This document shows, in pieces, positions 37,820 to 52,646 of a DNA stretch of 64,000 nt. The DNA lies in assembly GCA_916613615.1 (NCBI GenBank), contig OU744730.1:19881406-19945405 (forward strand), given 5' to 3'. This stretch comes from Steromphala cineraria. Its lineage: Eukaryota; Mollusca; Gastropoda; Trochida; Trochidae. Below the pieces are notes generated by a model. It searched no databases. It had not been told where the DNA came from and worked only from the letters and a program-made list of their open reading frames with translations. The position numbers were made by a program, and so were the translations under genes. Within the stretch, counting starts at the first letter, position 1. Every line of letters starts with the position of its first letter.

Positions 37820-40559
37820 ACACATGTTGTTGTCTGTCTCCAAATACAATCTGCCAATAACAGGCACAGCATTCAAAGTCACAACAACTTACCAAATAAC
37901 CTTTGAAAGCAAAATTTAGTCTGCGTTCTATCCTTTTCTCATAACACATTTCTCAAAAATATTATCATAAGAGATGCATGTCTTTAAGACAATAGACAAA
38001 TGTGTTATTTGTACATTTTAGCACTTAAGATGAATTTTCATTGATTGACACAATATACTTACAAATATAAAAAATTCTCATTAGTCAGAGTAAAATTACA
38101 GCATGTTTACATTTTGTCTTCGCAAGGAATAAAAGTAAGCATTATCATCTCTTTAGAATCACTGATCATGAAAACATAAAAAGATGAAGATATTCTAATG
38201 AACAACTTCTATAAAAGTACACAAAATTCTTCAATGATTTCTTTCTTATCCTTATCGGGTGGAAAAACATACCTTACTGCTCACTAAAAAATATTAGTGA
38301 CTATATTTTTTTAATCCAGTAAATCTTACCAAATTATAGGAAAAAACATCAACTACTTGCAAAGAAACAATTTATGATATTATGATATAAGAAGTATTTT
38401 TGGTTGAAGATAAAAAGTCTAGGGGTGGAAAATGCTGAAACATCTATTTCAATTTACCAATATATTGGTTAATTTCAGTTTAGTATAAATTATTGTTTAT
38501 CAAACATTTCGGCAACATCTATTGTTTGTCTTAAATGAATAATGCATTATAAGTATAATTATCTTTCAGAAATAGTAAGAGTGACATATAAACTGGCTTG
38601 TAACAATAACTTAATAAATATGCTGATTGTGAAATTTCATGCAACACCACAACTGAAATGTGAATTAATTAAATTAATTTTGGGAGACTTTAGATATAAA
38701 TATTATCATCGCATGTGTCATTTTGAATAATATATTGACATTCTTCAGGAAACAGCATGTTAGCTATAAACAATGACAACTCACTTCACCAAACAGACAT
38801 GTTCATATGACCATACATGCTACAGGTGTATTTATGCTTTTAAGTAATTTACTGGTACTTAACCTTGGTATATAGTTATTATACTTCAGTCTATTTACTT
38901 CAGGAGTAAATTCAATACATCAGTTTCTTTCTTTCGGTACAATGGTGTGGGTCATCGGCCCAAAGTAGAACATGGTCCATATGTGTACATAGTTAACACT
39001 GATATATGCACAGACAGTAGGCCTATAATGACTATATAAGTAGGGTCTGGAGTTGGACATTATGTAAGTTTATCGGTAAACATGCCGTCCTAAGTATATT
39101 TACTTATAAGTATGTTTACTCACATAAGTAATGTGTCCATGCTGACAGTACTTAAGCTGTTTGGATATTTGATGGTGGTGATGATTGGTGAGAAAATCAT
39201 GCAATAAATTCATCCTAACATAAATTTGGGATAATACAAGTAGGTTCAAATATGGATATAACGATAAATAACATAGTTGAAATAAATTATCAAAGCAGAT
39301 GATAAAGCAACGGACCCAAGGAGGCCAATCTAAATAAACTGACTCCACCGGTTGTTTAATTATGTAGGCCTACGACAGTATTAACACGTGTGGAACTGTC
39401 AATAACAATTTATTCAGATTGCAAGGAGGCACGATATTCACTAAGTCCAATCACTGTCTGACTAAAGCTTTCATACAGCCTTTAGAAAAAACACATTCCT
39501 TCATTATCAGAAATCTAATCGTTGTTATTCTTAACGCCGATAAGGACGCTGCACGAATTTTTGAGCAATGTATCAAGGTTAAAATTACCTCCTGATTGAG
39601 AATGTCGCGAAGAAGATAATGATAAAGGTAGTTCCTTTAAAACCTGTACACTTTTTTCGCTTTCGATTCCAATTTATTTGCTGTACATATAAATATGTGT
39701 AGTCTTTTTCGAACTCTTAAATGCAAGTTCAACTGATTGAACGAAAACTGGTAGGGTAAATATATTATGGGCGCTTCCCCTACTATGTTTGTTTTTTAAA
39801 TTTAACTTTTGGGTTGTTAGTTATATGTTTACTTAAGTACGACTCATGAGAATTAATCAACGGTAACATGTTTTACCCCGGGGAAAATCTAAAATACATA
39901 TATTGACATATCCTAACATCTTATCATAGTTTCTCATTTTCTTTGTTTGTAAATCCTTCATACTTGTTTCTTTAATGAGAAACACATTTTCATTTACGTG
40001 TTTTACCTGAAAGCAATCATTTAAATTTTCAGGTATTACGAGAAGCATTGCTATCAGTTTAAGGTGCTATTTCTGTTTAAAGATGACCACATTAGGTTTA
40101 TTGAAACGCAATCACTTAAATGGCATAAACTGTTGAGTCGCTATATCATACCACAAATATAAGTTTTGGGATGCTATTTAAATGCTATAAAGTTTGATCA
40201 TTTACGATAAGAAAGCTCCTTTTTCGGAAAGAAATACACAGAGTGGCTTCTTCAAAAAGTGGAATATCCAATAAGCATGTAGTAACATAAAGCTATTTTC
40301 TAACTCCCCAATTTATTCTCAAACAAACTTATCATCTTTGTATTTCATTATTATTGTTACTGATCATATTTAATATTTCAATCGTGTTGACATGATAAGC
40401 ATGACTTTTTCATTACCACTCTCTCAAAGCAACAGAGGTTGTCTATGGGCAATTATAAAGATTCACATCGTAGCAAGTAAGTAAAATGTCATGCATATCA
40501 CAATCACAATCATCTTACAAACATCCACACATTATACTTGCAATGAATTAAAAATATGA
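37820..40559. other. intergenic between genes 4 and 5
   Basis: AT-rich; no gene or defined repeat seen. Confidence 0.4.
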
Positions 40560-40980
40560 TACATGATCTAATATATATCTTTCTTACATTGATGTATCAT
40601 ATTTGCATTGATATATCACATTTACATTCATATACCATACTTAAAATCACTTAGCCTACTAACATTTATATACCATACTTCAAATCATATATCATGCTTT
40701 CATCCATTGATCACATTCATATTTATATATTACACTTACATGTATATATCAATATCAAACTTAAATCCATATATCCTACTTATATACATACAACATTTTA
40801 CATGAATACGTCCGCATACTTACTGCCATTTACCTACGTGCATACTTTAATGAATATATCATATTTTCACCGTATATGATACCTACATTCATAAATAATA
40901 CCTAATTTCATATCGTATGCTTAGATTATTACCATACATCAAATCTTATACCATCTGAAAATCGTACATTAAATTTGCAT
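40560..40980. repeat. cryptically repetitive AT-rich zone
   Basis: Loose repeats of ATATATCATA, CATTTATATACCATACTT and similar words at intervals of about 20-30 bp. No exact unit can be defined. The short frames here are compositional. Confidence 0.45.
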
Positions 40981-42030
40981 TCCTTCACCATAAATGAATT
41001 TAAAAAATTGTAAAGAGGACAAAGAGTATTTTACAAAAACAAAAAATTTCATTTGTGATGCATAATGAAACAAAACTGCCAAATTTGCTTACCACAATTA
41101 AAAACATTTTACTTATCTTATACTTAATATATAATCCATAAATTCCATTTTGCAAATACCTAATACTTGTTCGGAAGTCAACAATCCACGTTCCATTTTC
41201 TTTTATGGGGGTTACTAATGTTACCTATAAACGAATAACCGCTATATTAAGGTATATATTTACAGTGTCCTTTGTACGATCAGATATCATGACTTTACCT
41301 TTCAATCGAACTGATAAGAATTAAGATACTAGTTTTCAACAACTGTTACTCCTAATGGTAAAAAACCCACCGGTGACATATTGGACGTCAAAAAAATCCT
41401 TAAAAGATAAAGATCTTTTTCGAAAAAAATGGACAGGGTGAAAGTTTGAATCTTTGAAGCTGTGAGACCTTATTCAAAGAGAAATACAGCGTACACTATT
41501 TTGCCAATTTTAAAGCGAGATATTCGTAAGTACACATTACTAAAATAATCAAATTAGGAAAACAAATAAAAAAGAAATAAAAAAAGAAATAAGCAATAAG
41601 TGATACTTGTACAAATCGAATACATGTATTTTAAGTTCACCGGCACAGTAAAGGAGACGTCTCTATATAATCATGTTCAAGGATATTGATTGAATAAAAT
41701 TATTAATATATACTCAACAACCTCATACAGAGTACATGTCACCTTAGATTGGATATTGAGTTGTTAATGACGTCTTATTTGGCTATATTGATGTGACGGC
41801 CAATGCTTTGTATTCATTGGTGTAAACATAACCCCCTGCAATTCTAACCATTAACAATGACTTATAAATTTCTTCCGAGAGATTTGTTTTACCCTTTGGT
41901 ATGAATGGAACAATATGAATCTAATACTTACGAGATATTGTTCGCTCATGAAGGATAAACTGATATCATATTTCCCAACGTAAATCAGACACTGTTAAAC
42001 TATACAATCTTGGCACTTTGCAATGTTGTT
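40981..42030. other. intergenic upstream of gene 5
   Basis: AT-rich, nothing recognised. Confidence 0.4.
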
Positions 42031-42032
42031 CT

Positions 42033-42090
42033 GTTGCCAGTGACGACTTTTTGTCTACATAAAGACATTGCTCTTAGTTTGCGGCACATT
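42033..42090 (+). promoter_or_regulatory. degenerate promoter of gene 5
   Basis: An X-box-like GTTGCCAGTGAC begins at 42033. At the TATA position there is only TACATAAA (42056-42063), one change from TATATAAA. About 30 nt later is GCACATTTGG instead of TCACTGACTTGG. Spacing to the ATG (85 nt) fits the family, so this is the homologous promoter with mutated core elements. Confidence 0.6.
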
Positions 42091-42140
42091 TGGTTGCTTG
42101 ATACTGACATAGATAGACCCCCTGCATCCAAGCATCAACC

Positions 42141-44164
<2,024 letters not shown>

Positions 44165-45176
44165 ATATTGGAATATAAAATCTCGTGGATTTTGACACAC
44201 AATTATCGGTGTTATAAGGAAGCATTACTAGCTTTGGTTAAGAAATCACAGGGTGCCTAAATAAGATTTCTCAAGGATTTGTACAAGTATTAAATTATTG
44301 TGGAAACTATAACCGTGAGTCACAAAGACAAAGTGTGGCCTTTTCTTGGGAATAGAGTACATTTTTGATAGTTTATAGTAAGTTGGGATCTGGTATATCT
44401 AGTATATCACATTACTGTCAGTGTCATCTTTCATTGGTAGAACGTCACAGCGATTGAAGAAATATCAAGAACTTTATCAACTAATAGGTATCCATTAAAT
44501 CCTTATTTTCAAAAATGATCGTTGGTGTTATGTTTTATTTTCAGAAGGCATCTTAAAAAATTAAAATACGACCATATACGGTGATCATCGTTGCATGTTC
44601 TATTTGAGATAATAAGCTGTAATCTTGTTTGTAATGTATGCAAGCCCAGTTTGGAAGGATATAACTATCTATGTTACAGTCTTCAACCAGGCAAATTGCA
44701 CAATAACTGAAACGAGCCTATACCGGTCATTGTGTACATTGCCTGATTAATTAACTCAATCATAGTAGAGATTGTAGTAATCGGTTTGTAAATAAACACG
44801 TAGGTTTTTGGGTCTATAAACAACGTTTCTTACTAAACGGTGGGACCTCATTTCAAAACATCAAGAACAGACGGAATAAGATCGATGCGCCGTAAAATAT
44901 TTTCTGTATCGTTACGATTGACAAATTTATAATGTTTATGTGTTTTGTCAGAATCTTTTATTCCTTTATACTCCAGGAGTTAATGGTCTGTGCATAAATG
45001 ATGAAACCGATTTGAATTCAAATTTCTATTAAAGCATACATATTGGTGAAACGGCTAACCGACGACCAAAACTGTGTACAAGGCATACGGCATATTAAAA
45101 ACAACAATTATGACAATCTCCTGAAAATCGCCAACTCACGCGCAAAACAAGGGTCAGACGTTAGCCAATCTATATG
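44165..45176. other. intergenic after gene 5
   Basis: No canonical AATAAA occurs in the first 600 nt after the stop; ATTAAA variants lie at 44289-44294 and near 44493. No gene is seen. Confidence 0.45.
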
Positions 45177-45248
45177 AATTTAGATCAACAGGTTTCATAG
45201 TTGTTTATACATAACAGTATGACCTAATTAAAAAAACTGTATATAAAT
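45177..45248. repeat. relic of the 2886-2967 palindromic element
   Basis: AATTTAGATCAACAG, ACATAACAGTATGACCTAAT and AAAAACTGT match the left arm, core and start of the right arm of the intact palindrome. The right arm is otherwise lost. Confidence 0.6.
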
Positions 45249-46489
45249 TGGACGTTAGTTAGCAAAACGATTTTGAGATTTTTGGCTACAGGGTGGTTCA
45301 ACAAGGAAGTTTTTTTTCTCTTTGGATGCAACCAAATCTCTGTGTAACATTCCTTTAAATGATACCATTCTACAGTTCTTCATCTATGAAAATGTCATGA
45401 AGAAATATAGGTTAAAAGCCCCATTGTCATACTTGCATGCGGTTCGTGATGAAATTTAGCTATTGGGAAAACAAATACATCACTCGGTAGAAAAACTTTC
45501 GTCGAAAATTTGATATAATATTTACATGTTTTAATCAACAATAAAGTATTTATTTCGACGGTAAAAGTACAGTACCCAGGGAAAAAGTGCTATTGCATTT
45601 AACGAACTCGTTTTCGGTGACGTAATCATTTTGTGTGTGTAGAATTACAACAGAGTATCAGCTACCACAATTGCGTCCGATGGGTATCAACATGGGCCGC
45701 AACGGATACCTCATTCGGAGAAAAAGAAAATAAAATCTAGTCGTGCGCGACAAAGATTGCTTTCAAGCTTACATTTAGGGGACGGAAATTGTGAGATGGC
45801 CACAGTTGATTCGCCTTCATGTCGGCTGCCGTTTCGGTCATTTTGGTAAATTGTCTTCTATGACATTAACTTTGGTTGGATTTTCCCTAAGGTGGTCGCA
45901 AAATGAATACAGTTAAAATACATAAAAATATGAAGCTGGATCTGGGGCTCTAACTTCTTTTTGAGTAGTATCATTGCTCTTAAGGACCCCCAACGGCAAA
46001 AGAAAAGTCATCAATTAAAAAGAGAGATGGTTAAACTCACTTGGGATAAAAACAAAACATTATAAGAAAACAAAACTTTTTAAAGAACTGTCGTTTTAGA
46101 ATCTACACCAGAAAGGAATGTGAAATAAGGACTTGTGGTTTCATTCAAGACGTCATTCCTCTGTGATGCGGCAACGAATTATAAAGTTCAACAACGTGCA
46201 TTATGTCGACAACATCATTTTATATGTACTTATGCATACAATATGAATTTCTATCTCAAATGCCAAAATTTCTGTTTAAAGGACACCTTGTGTTTTCAAC
46301 AATTATTAGATTTGAATAGTCAATACCCTGATGAGTGGACTCACATATACCTATTAAAAAATCATTGGTATATTCTTGACATTCATCGTCAATGTTGTGT
46401 GGCAGCAGTATTATGTTTTTGGGTCTGAGGATATCTAGTAGTCTTACACACAGACGCTTGAGCATATAATTCAGCCCATGGAAGAAAGT
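45249..46489. other. intergenic, nothing recognised
   Basis: Mixed composition. The 97-residue frame at 46135-46428 has no domain that I recognise and no supporting context. Confidence 0.4.
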
Positions 46490-46891
46490 CTAGATCTGGG
46501 CTGCTCTAGCCCTCCATTTGTCTAAGGCTCCTATTAAAATTTAATAAAGTAAGATTATTACTAAAAAGAAATTCAGAGACTAAATATAAGTCTAGATATC
46601 TAGGTGACATTTCTTTTACCATTGAGTGTATGTCATTCAAACGTGAAACAAACTGTCAACATTGTAGATAAAACACATTTACATTTTTCGAGATTTCCTA
46701 GTCTGTCATCCAGACCCTAAAGCAAAATATTTACTTGACGACCAACCATGTCTACTAAAGTATAGCAAGTCTAGATCACTCAGCTTTAGTTAAATTAAAT
46801 TACCATCTGGGTTCCGTTGTGTTATGATACATGAATGGTTTTAAAGTGTTGTCAATATAAAAAAAACACTTCTGAGACTTAATGTTAGTCT
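46490..46891 (-). repeat. dispersed repeat, longest copy
   Basis: Positions 46703-46891 are the reverse complement of the piece in gene 2 intron 1. Positions 46490-46606 resemble 27588-27696. Together they suggest an element of at least 400 bp. It carries several GTCTAGAC-type words. No coding content; class unknown. Confidence 0.65.
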
Positions 46892-47412
46892 AGACATTTC
46901 ACAGAGATCAAGGATTCAGTTAAAACAAAATGTGACAATATAGTATATGATTTGTGGTTTTCAAAAATATAACAAATGTCATTAAAAGCTTTGGTGAAAT
47001 GTTTGAATACTTTTTAAATTGCATTCGGTAGGGGTAAGCCATGTTTACCTTCAACATTACCTTTGATGCTGTGCGAGAGTATGGATATCGATAAAAGACT
47101 TTTGATTAAAAAAAATAATTTGTATTTATCTCCAAGCCAATAGAAATTTCTATTGAATTACAAATATTTCTATATGATGATGTTGATAGCAAGGCATTCT
47201 CAGTGAAATTATCTTAAACATTCACAACACCGGCGTTATTCCCTGTACAAATAACTTTTTTACACAACTAATATCTCTTACATGCATGTTTTTACAGTTT
47301 ATAACATGTACTTTTATGTATTGTAACCATCTCTCATAAATCGCTAAACGATTGGTCGTGTATTTTTAATGTATTTATTTTCACGCATCCTGTATACTGT
47401 TTGCGAGTGAGA

Positions 47413-47426
47413 TGTAAATAAAATTA

Positions 47427-47460
<34 letters not shown>
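47413..47460 (+). repeat. AATAAAATTAT + (CTGT)n tail
   Basis: GTAAATAAAATTAT followed by about eight CTGT units. An AATAAA followed at once by a short tandem tail is typical of the 3' end of some non-LTR retroelements, so this may be a retroposon end. No coding part was found. Confidence 0.5.
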
Positions 47461-49190
47461 ACATTTCCCATAGAAGGAGATTTCTCTTCTTCTGAAAATT
47501 ACATCTGACTTTGAAGGAAATGCGTCATAATTTCATTTTTTAACTAATTCAGTCCTCAACAAAAATAATTCGGTCCGCAGATGAAATGTAGAGATTTGAT
47601 GTATGAACAAAATTAACCCTCTCCTTGGCGCATTTTGAAAATGAAAGGGGTTATAGACAGGGTGAATACTTATCACCATTCTTTTTCCTTTCTTTGAAGC
47701 CGAAATCATTAGATGTGTAATAAGACAGATTGTAAGGGTTTGTATAAAGGCACTATTTAAAAAATAGAACGAGGCCTATATACTGATGACTCAAAGCTAT
47801 TTATTTATATTACCAGTCGAGTCTGAACAGTTCACCAGTCTGAACAGTCCACTCAACCTTTGAAACATTAACATTTTATAAGATGTCGGGTGTGAACAAA
47901 ACGATTCGAAAGTTCTTTATAACGAAAGGTTCACGTTTCAAAATCGATTTTTATAAAAGTGATTTGAGAGCGCTAATGTAATTTACACATAGCATAGACT
48001 AAAATAACCTGGTAGATCGGTAAAAATTGCTGAAAGTGTTGGGCAAATAAATTCATTGATTGGAAATATTAGCCTAGTGTAGGAGGGGAAAACTTCCAAT
48101 GTCTTATTATCCCGACTTTAATAACTCCCTTGTTATGAGGGTAAATGGGCACATTGAAAAGATTAGACAATGTAGGAATATTATATATGTACATGTAGGT
48201 TACTGCATTTCTGCGATTATCCCCTCTTATAATTCATTGTTACACAGTTCCTCATCCTTGTGATATACTTACAATATGTGATGTTGTACAATGATATTTG
48301 AAACTGTTGATCAAATATAGACAAAACAATCATTTGAACATTGAATATTGGGGAAAGCAGGGTTTTAATGCATGAAGATTTAACAGTTAAAAATTTAACA
48401 GTTCACACATTTTAAGATCATCTATCAAACGTGTCCTTATTGATCAAGTTTTCCAAACGTTGACGATGAGCCAAATTCATCAAAAGCAAAATACTACCAC
48501 ATCCCTATACGATAATACAGGTGCTCTTATTGCGATGACGTCATTGAAGATGAATACTATTGCAATTTCCAGCAGATATATCATTCAATATTACTGTGTA
48601 AATCCAATCTTAACAAAGAATGTCAAACTACTCCAAATATGCTAACATAATCCTACGCCTAGCCTGTATTCGCTAACAAAACACATATTGTATGACGCTT
48701 TTATTTATGTAATTACCATGTCAGCGCTCTGTTGTAAAATGCGAACTACTATCATTCGTAGCATGGCTTCATGGCCACTCTACGAAAATATTCTGTCTGT
48801 CTGTCATAACTCATATGAAAGAAAGTAAGCAGCGGGTTTTTTTCATGTCTTCATATGAGTTGATACTACTTTAAAAACAATATTCATCGAGATCATTCTT
48901 TCGTCGTCCGTGTAAAATCAGAAATTTTCTCTTCACATTTTAGTTACTGGTTAGCTGGTAATCGCAAGGGTTGTCGATTGTTTTATATAGATGGAGAAAA
49001 CTGTGACATTTACAATCACGTTGACATTATAAAAATTGAAGAAACAAATCGGAAAGGATGCCTTCCCTCTTCATAGAAACTCATGTCATATCAATGTGTG
49101 CTTAACCATCGCTTTCGCTCAGATAATGCAAGACTTTACCTTCGTTATTTATATGACCCATTTGCTGCAATTAGTATCTGCAACTGTAAA
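47461..49190. other. intergenic, nothing recognised
   Basis: AT-rich. A short CTGTCTGTCTGT tract lies near 48793. No gene seen. Confidence 0.4.
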
Positions 49191-49205
49191 TAGTATCTGC
49201 AACTG

Positions 49206-49910
49206 CAATTGGGCTCGCCTGGCGACATTTAGTATCAAGATAACAAGATGAACTACAATTTAACTCGTATAAAGAGCGTGGATTCCAATAGGTAGATCAT
49301 AGTCGCACCAATCAAATTTGCACCTCAGTTATATATACTTTTGTGTTTCTTTTGATATAAACAGCTATGTCAAATACAACTTGTTCTTTGCTTTTCCGTG
49401 ATACGCTCAAGTTATTGCTTGGTGCCCCAAAGCATTATGATTTGATTTTTCTAAAACTTTTCTGAATTCTCTCTATATTACTCTTGATATTTTCAAAGGG
49501 AAGCCGCGCCAATCACATGTGTTGTATCCAAATCAAACGACCAATGAACAGAGCTGTAGCAAAAAATGCTTACGTCACCATGTGGGTAATACAAAATATT
49601 TGGCACATTAAACTGTGGAATATGATTTCGCTTTAAATGTTATATTAAAAGAGAAACAATGTTTTCTATTAAAGATGCTGATAAATGTTAACAGACTCAA
49701 TCAAAAACATCTTCATTTGAAGAAGAGTCTGCATTTGTTCCAGAAAAAGCATTAATTATTTCGCATTCAATAATCGTAGAATCCACTTTTTTATAACCCA
49801 CGCGATTTAATTTCACGTTGGGCTCGCCTGGCGAATTAAAAGTAATGTTTGTGTAAGTACGATGGTGACATCGAAATGAGACTTATGTTTATTAATAGGT
49901 AGATCACTTA
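49206..49910. repeat. pair of worn direct repeats around TTGGGCTCGCCTGGCGA
   Basis: TTGGGCTCGCCTGGCGA occurs near 49208-49224 and again near 49819-49835. In both, AATAGGTAGATCA follows (about 49288 and 49895). The two copies are otherwise diverged. They may be two insertions of one short element. Confidence 0.5.
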
Positions 49911-50037
49911 CGACCACGAGACAAGTCATACTTAACGATGTCACTAAATGTTTACGTTGAAAACATGTATTTATTATCATAGTACTGAAATTTACTCGTG
50001 CTATATTTAGAATATGACCTACATCGCTGGTTCCAAA

Positions 50038-50076
50038 CGTTAGCTCAGCGGACCTGGGTTGAAATCCCGTCAGATC
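50038..50076 (+). repeat. tRNA-like promoter remnant (SINE-like)
   Basis: CGTTAGCTCAGCGG (A-box-like) is followed closely by CCTGGGTTGAAATCCCGTCA (B-box-like). The interval is too short for a tRNA anticodon arm, so this is not a tRNA gene. It could be a truncated SINE head. Confidence 0.35.
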
Positions 50077-50345
50077 ATCGGAAAGTATTTTCTTTATTAT
50101 CTGTTATACTACTGTTAATAATTAACCAGCATGACAAGGAGACAACGTTTTGGCAGTACGTTTTGCACAATTTCCTGTCATTGTCAACGCTACATGGCAA
50201 CACAGTGCTTTTACTTCAAGTAACTACATCACAATGCCACAACATCATAAACATATAGTGACCTCACTATGCACTTTTGTTTTACTTTAAAACTGCCTTC
50301 GTCTTTTCTTGTGCGTTATAAAATATATAATTATATTCCAGCATG

Positions 50346-50471
50346 TTAAAGGGCAGTAGCACGCGTTTTTAAAATTGTATAATTTTACTAATAGTTTTAC
50401 GCTTATGCAAAATGAACCATTTATTTTCATTTTCCTGACATCATCCTAAACACGTACTACTGCCCCTTTAA
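50346..50471. mobile_element. TTAA-flanked miniature element, family copy 3 (126 bp, deleted)
   Basis: The ends TTAA-AGGGCAGTAGCACG and CGTACTACTGCCCCT-TTAA match copies 1 and 2. The interior retains only parts next to each end. Both TTAA flanks are intact. Confidence 0.8.
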
Positions 50472-50673
50472 AGCATAATGTGATGTATGCTCACATGGCA
50501 GTGTATTTTGGTGGCCTTCTTTGTACATTTTTCTATGGATTTGCGCGATATTTACTGGACAAAATGATTGTTTACCTAACACTAAACAGCCTTTAATGAA
50601 TTAACTACAAGTGCTAAAAGAGGCGTTTACAACAATATGTACAAACTCTAAACATATTTCACAACATATTTAC

Positions 50674-50818
50674 AATAAAACACTTTCCACAACACGTTTT
50701 AGATTAAAACACTTTCCACAACACATTTCAGATTAAAACACTTTCCACAACACGTTTTAGATTAGAACACTTTCCACAACACATTTTAGATTAAAACACT
50801 TTCCACAACACGTTTTAG
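50674..50818 (+). repeat. five tandem 29-bp units
   Basis: The unit ATTAAAACACTTTCCACAAC + ACGTTTTAG repeats five times with CACG/CACA and TTT(T/C) variation. Confidence 0.85.
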
Positions 50819-50981
50819 ATTAAACCAGAACATGTTTTGATATTAAACACTTTAATTTATGTGTTTAGGATTTAAACATGTTTAGATAATTTATGTGTTT
50901 AAAAAACAGGACAAGCTATGTGTTTGGCTTTGTGTTTAATATTAAAACACCATTTTTGCAGTGTAGTGACCTCACTATGCA

Positions 50982-52134
50982 ATGACATCACTGTCTTGAA
51001 AATCTAGTGTTGTTGTGTTCAGAGATTTACATTTTTTCTCTGAGATGTCAAAAGGAGTGAATTTTGATGATAAATAGATTGTCACCCTCGTGTATTTTGA
51101 TATGAAATATACCAACAATCGTTGATGATTGTAAAAAATATTCATATCTTTCAGCAATTCGTGTTGATAGAAATTAATTTTGTGAAGTTAACTTTGAGTA
51201 ATATTTGTGTTAATATTAGTGCTGTTATCCAGTGTTGTATATTTCTCTTATCCCCCGAATTGTTCGACAAATCACAATCTCTTTCATCTGCCTATGTGGC
51301 ACCAAGCATGCCTTTTTAAAGGCTTTTCTTGATTATTATAAGTCCTTAAACGACACTCAGTGACTTTGATCTTGTTTTAACCTTTAAGTCTCAACAGCAC
51401 GTGAAAAGATTATGTATTGGTGCTGAAAGCTAAGCTACTTGGTATGGGATAGAGGCACCGCTTATTTTTCATTATTTCAAGTACAGGGGACATTGAGTTT
51501 ATAAATAAAGTGATTTTTTTTCCTAAATTTATTGCATATCAATTTCAAAATCTAATTTAGATTTACCACGTAAAATAAACGTTAAATCGAAATCTGTAAA
51601 ATATTTTAATAATACTTATTATAAAAAGTCAGATATTAATTGTTTTCATTTGAATTTACATTCGACTAACATCTACTGGACCGACAGTCACACGTAGAAG
51701 GATCGAATTAGTCTGAGCAAACAAATCAATTCAATAATCTAAACAAATGTCACTCACGCTGACTTTTTATTTACCTACCTACAATTCACTTTAACATATT
51801 TAAGGCACTATTCAGGTAGGCATAAATCTTCATTTCAATCGATTTACTCACCACGACTAGCTGTGGTAGTATGCGTCTGATGTGTCACTTCACTTCGATT
51901 GATAACCCAACTCGATAAACTATTGACACATCTATTCTTATACACACCTTGAAACATTGTATTCATAGCGTGGAGACGGCCAACTTATGGGTAGAACATT
52001 TTTATCAGTATCGCTTGTTGTACAACAAGCTTACTGAGGATATCCTTAACTTTTCTTTATAATTGCACTTATATTGTATAAGTCAAGGTAAAGACCCCAG
52101 GACCTTAGCGGTATCCTTTAACACTATATATACA
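50982..52134. other. intergenic, nothing recognised
   Basis: AT-rich DNA with no gene. Confidence 0.4.
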
Positions 52135-52451
52135 TTAAAAGGGCAGTAGGTCGTTTTTAGGGGGAATATAAGGTGATGTCAGGGAAATGAAGCAGTAATT
52201 ACTCAAATATATAACGTCAAGTTTAGCCATGCAATTCCTTTTTCTTACTCAAAATGAATTAAAGGTGTTCACACAAAATGGCCGCCAATGGAGTTTATGT
52301 AAATCTTCATACTTTGTCCTGACTGTGAATGATTGGTTTCGGTAATGAGATTTTTGACACTGTCAAAATAATACAATTAGCATTAACTTACAATTATCAG
52401 TGAAATATTTAAAATATAAAATTATCAAAAAACGTGCTACTGCCCCTTGAA
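52135..52451. mobile_element. TTAA-flanked miniature element, family copy 2 (317 bp)
   Basis: Aligned with copy 1 (9976-10346) nearly end to end, with a gap of about 45 nt after GATGTCAGGGAAATGA. The left flank is TTAA. The right flank reads TGAA, a decayed TTAA. Confidence 0.85.
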
Positions 52452-52646
52452 TGCCCATTCCCATCTCCAAGTGTAGTTAATTGTTAGAGTGATTAGACCA
52501 AATGTATAAACCCCGAACAATTTACAGGAATTTTGCCCAACCGATTCTTAGCCACTTGCGTCATGTAAGGATGTTTGTGATTTAAACTGTGGCAGAAATG
52601 CTTTTTTTAAATATTAAAAAACAAGGCAAAAGTGAGCGCAGCTCAC

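Larger units (their letters stand above)
50256..50981. repeat. 18-bp direct repeats bracketing about 690 bp
   Basis: TAGTGACCTCACTATGCA occurs exactly at 50256-50273 and 50964-50981. The enclosed DNA holds miniature element copy 3 (50346-50471), a 29-bp tandem array and an AAACAC-rich stretch. The repeats could be a long target duplication or a local duplication. Confidence 0.7.

Noticed and set aside
50038..50076. Possible tRNA gene
   Set aside because: A-box and B-box words are too close together for an anticodon arm, and no acceptor stem can be drawn.
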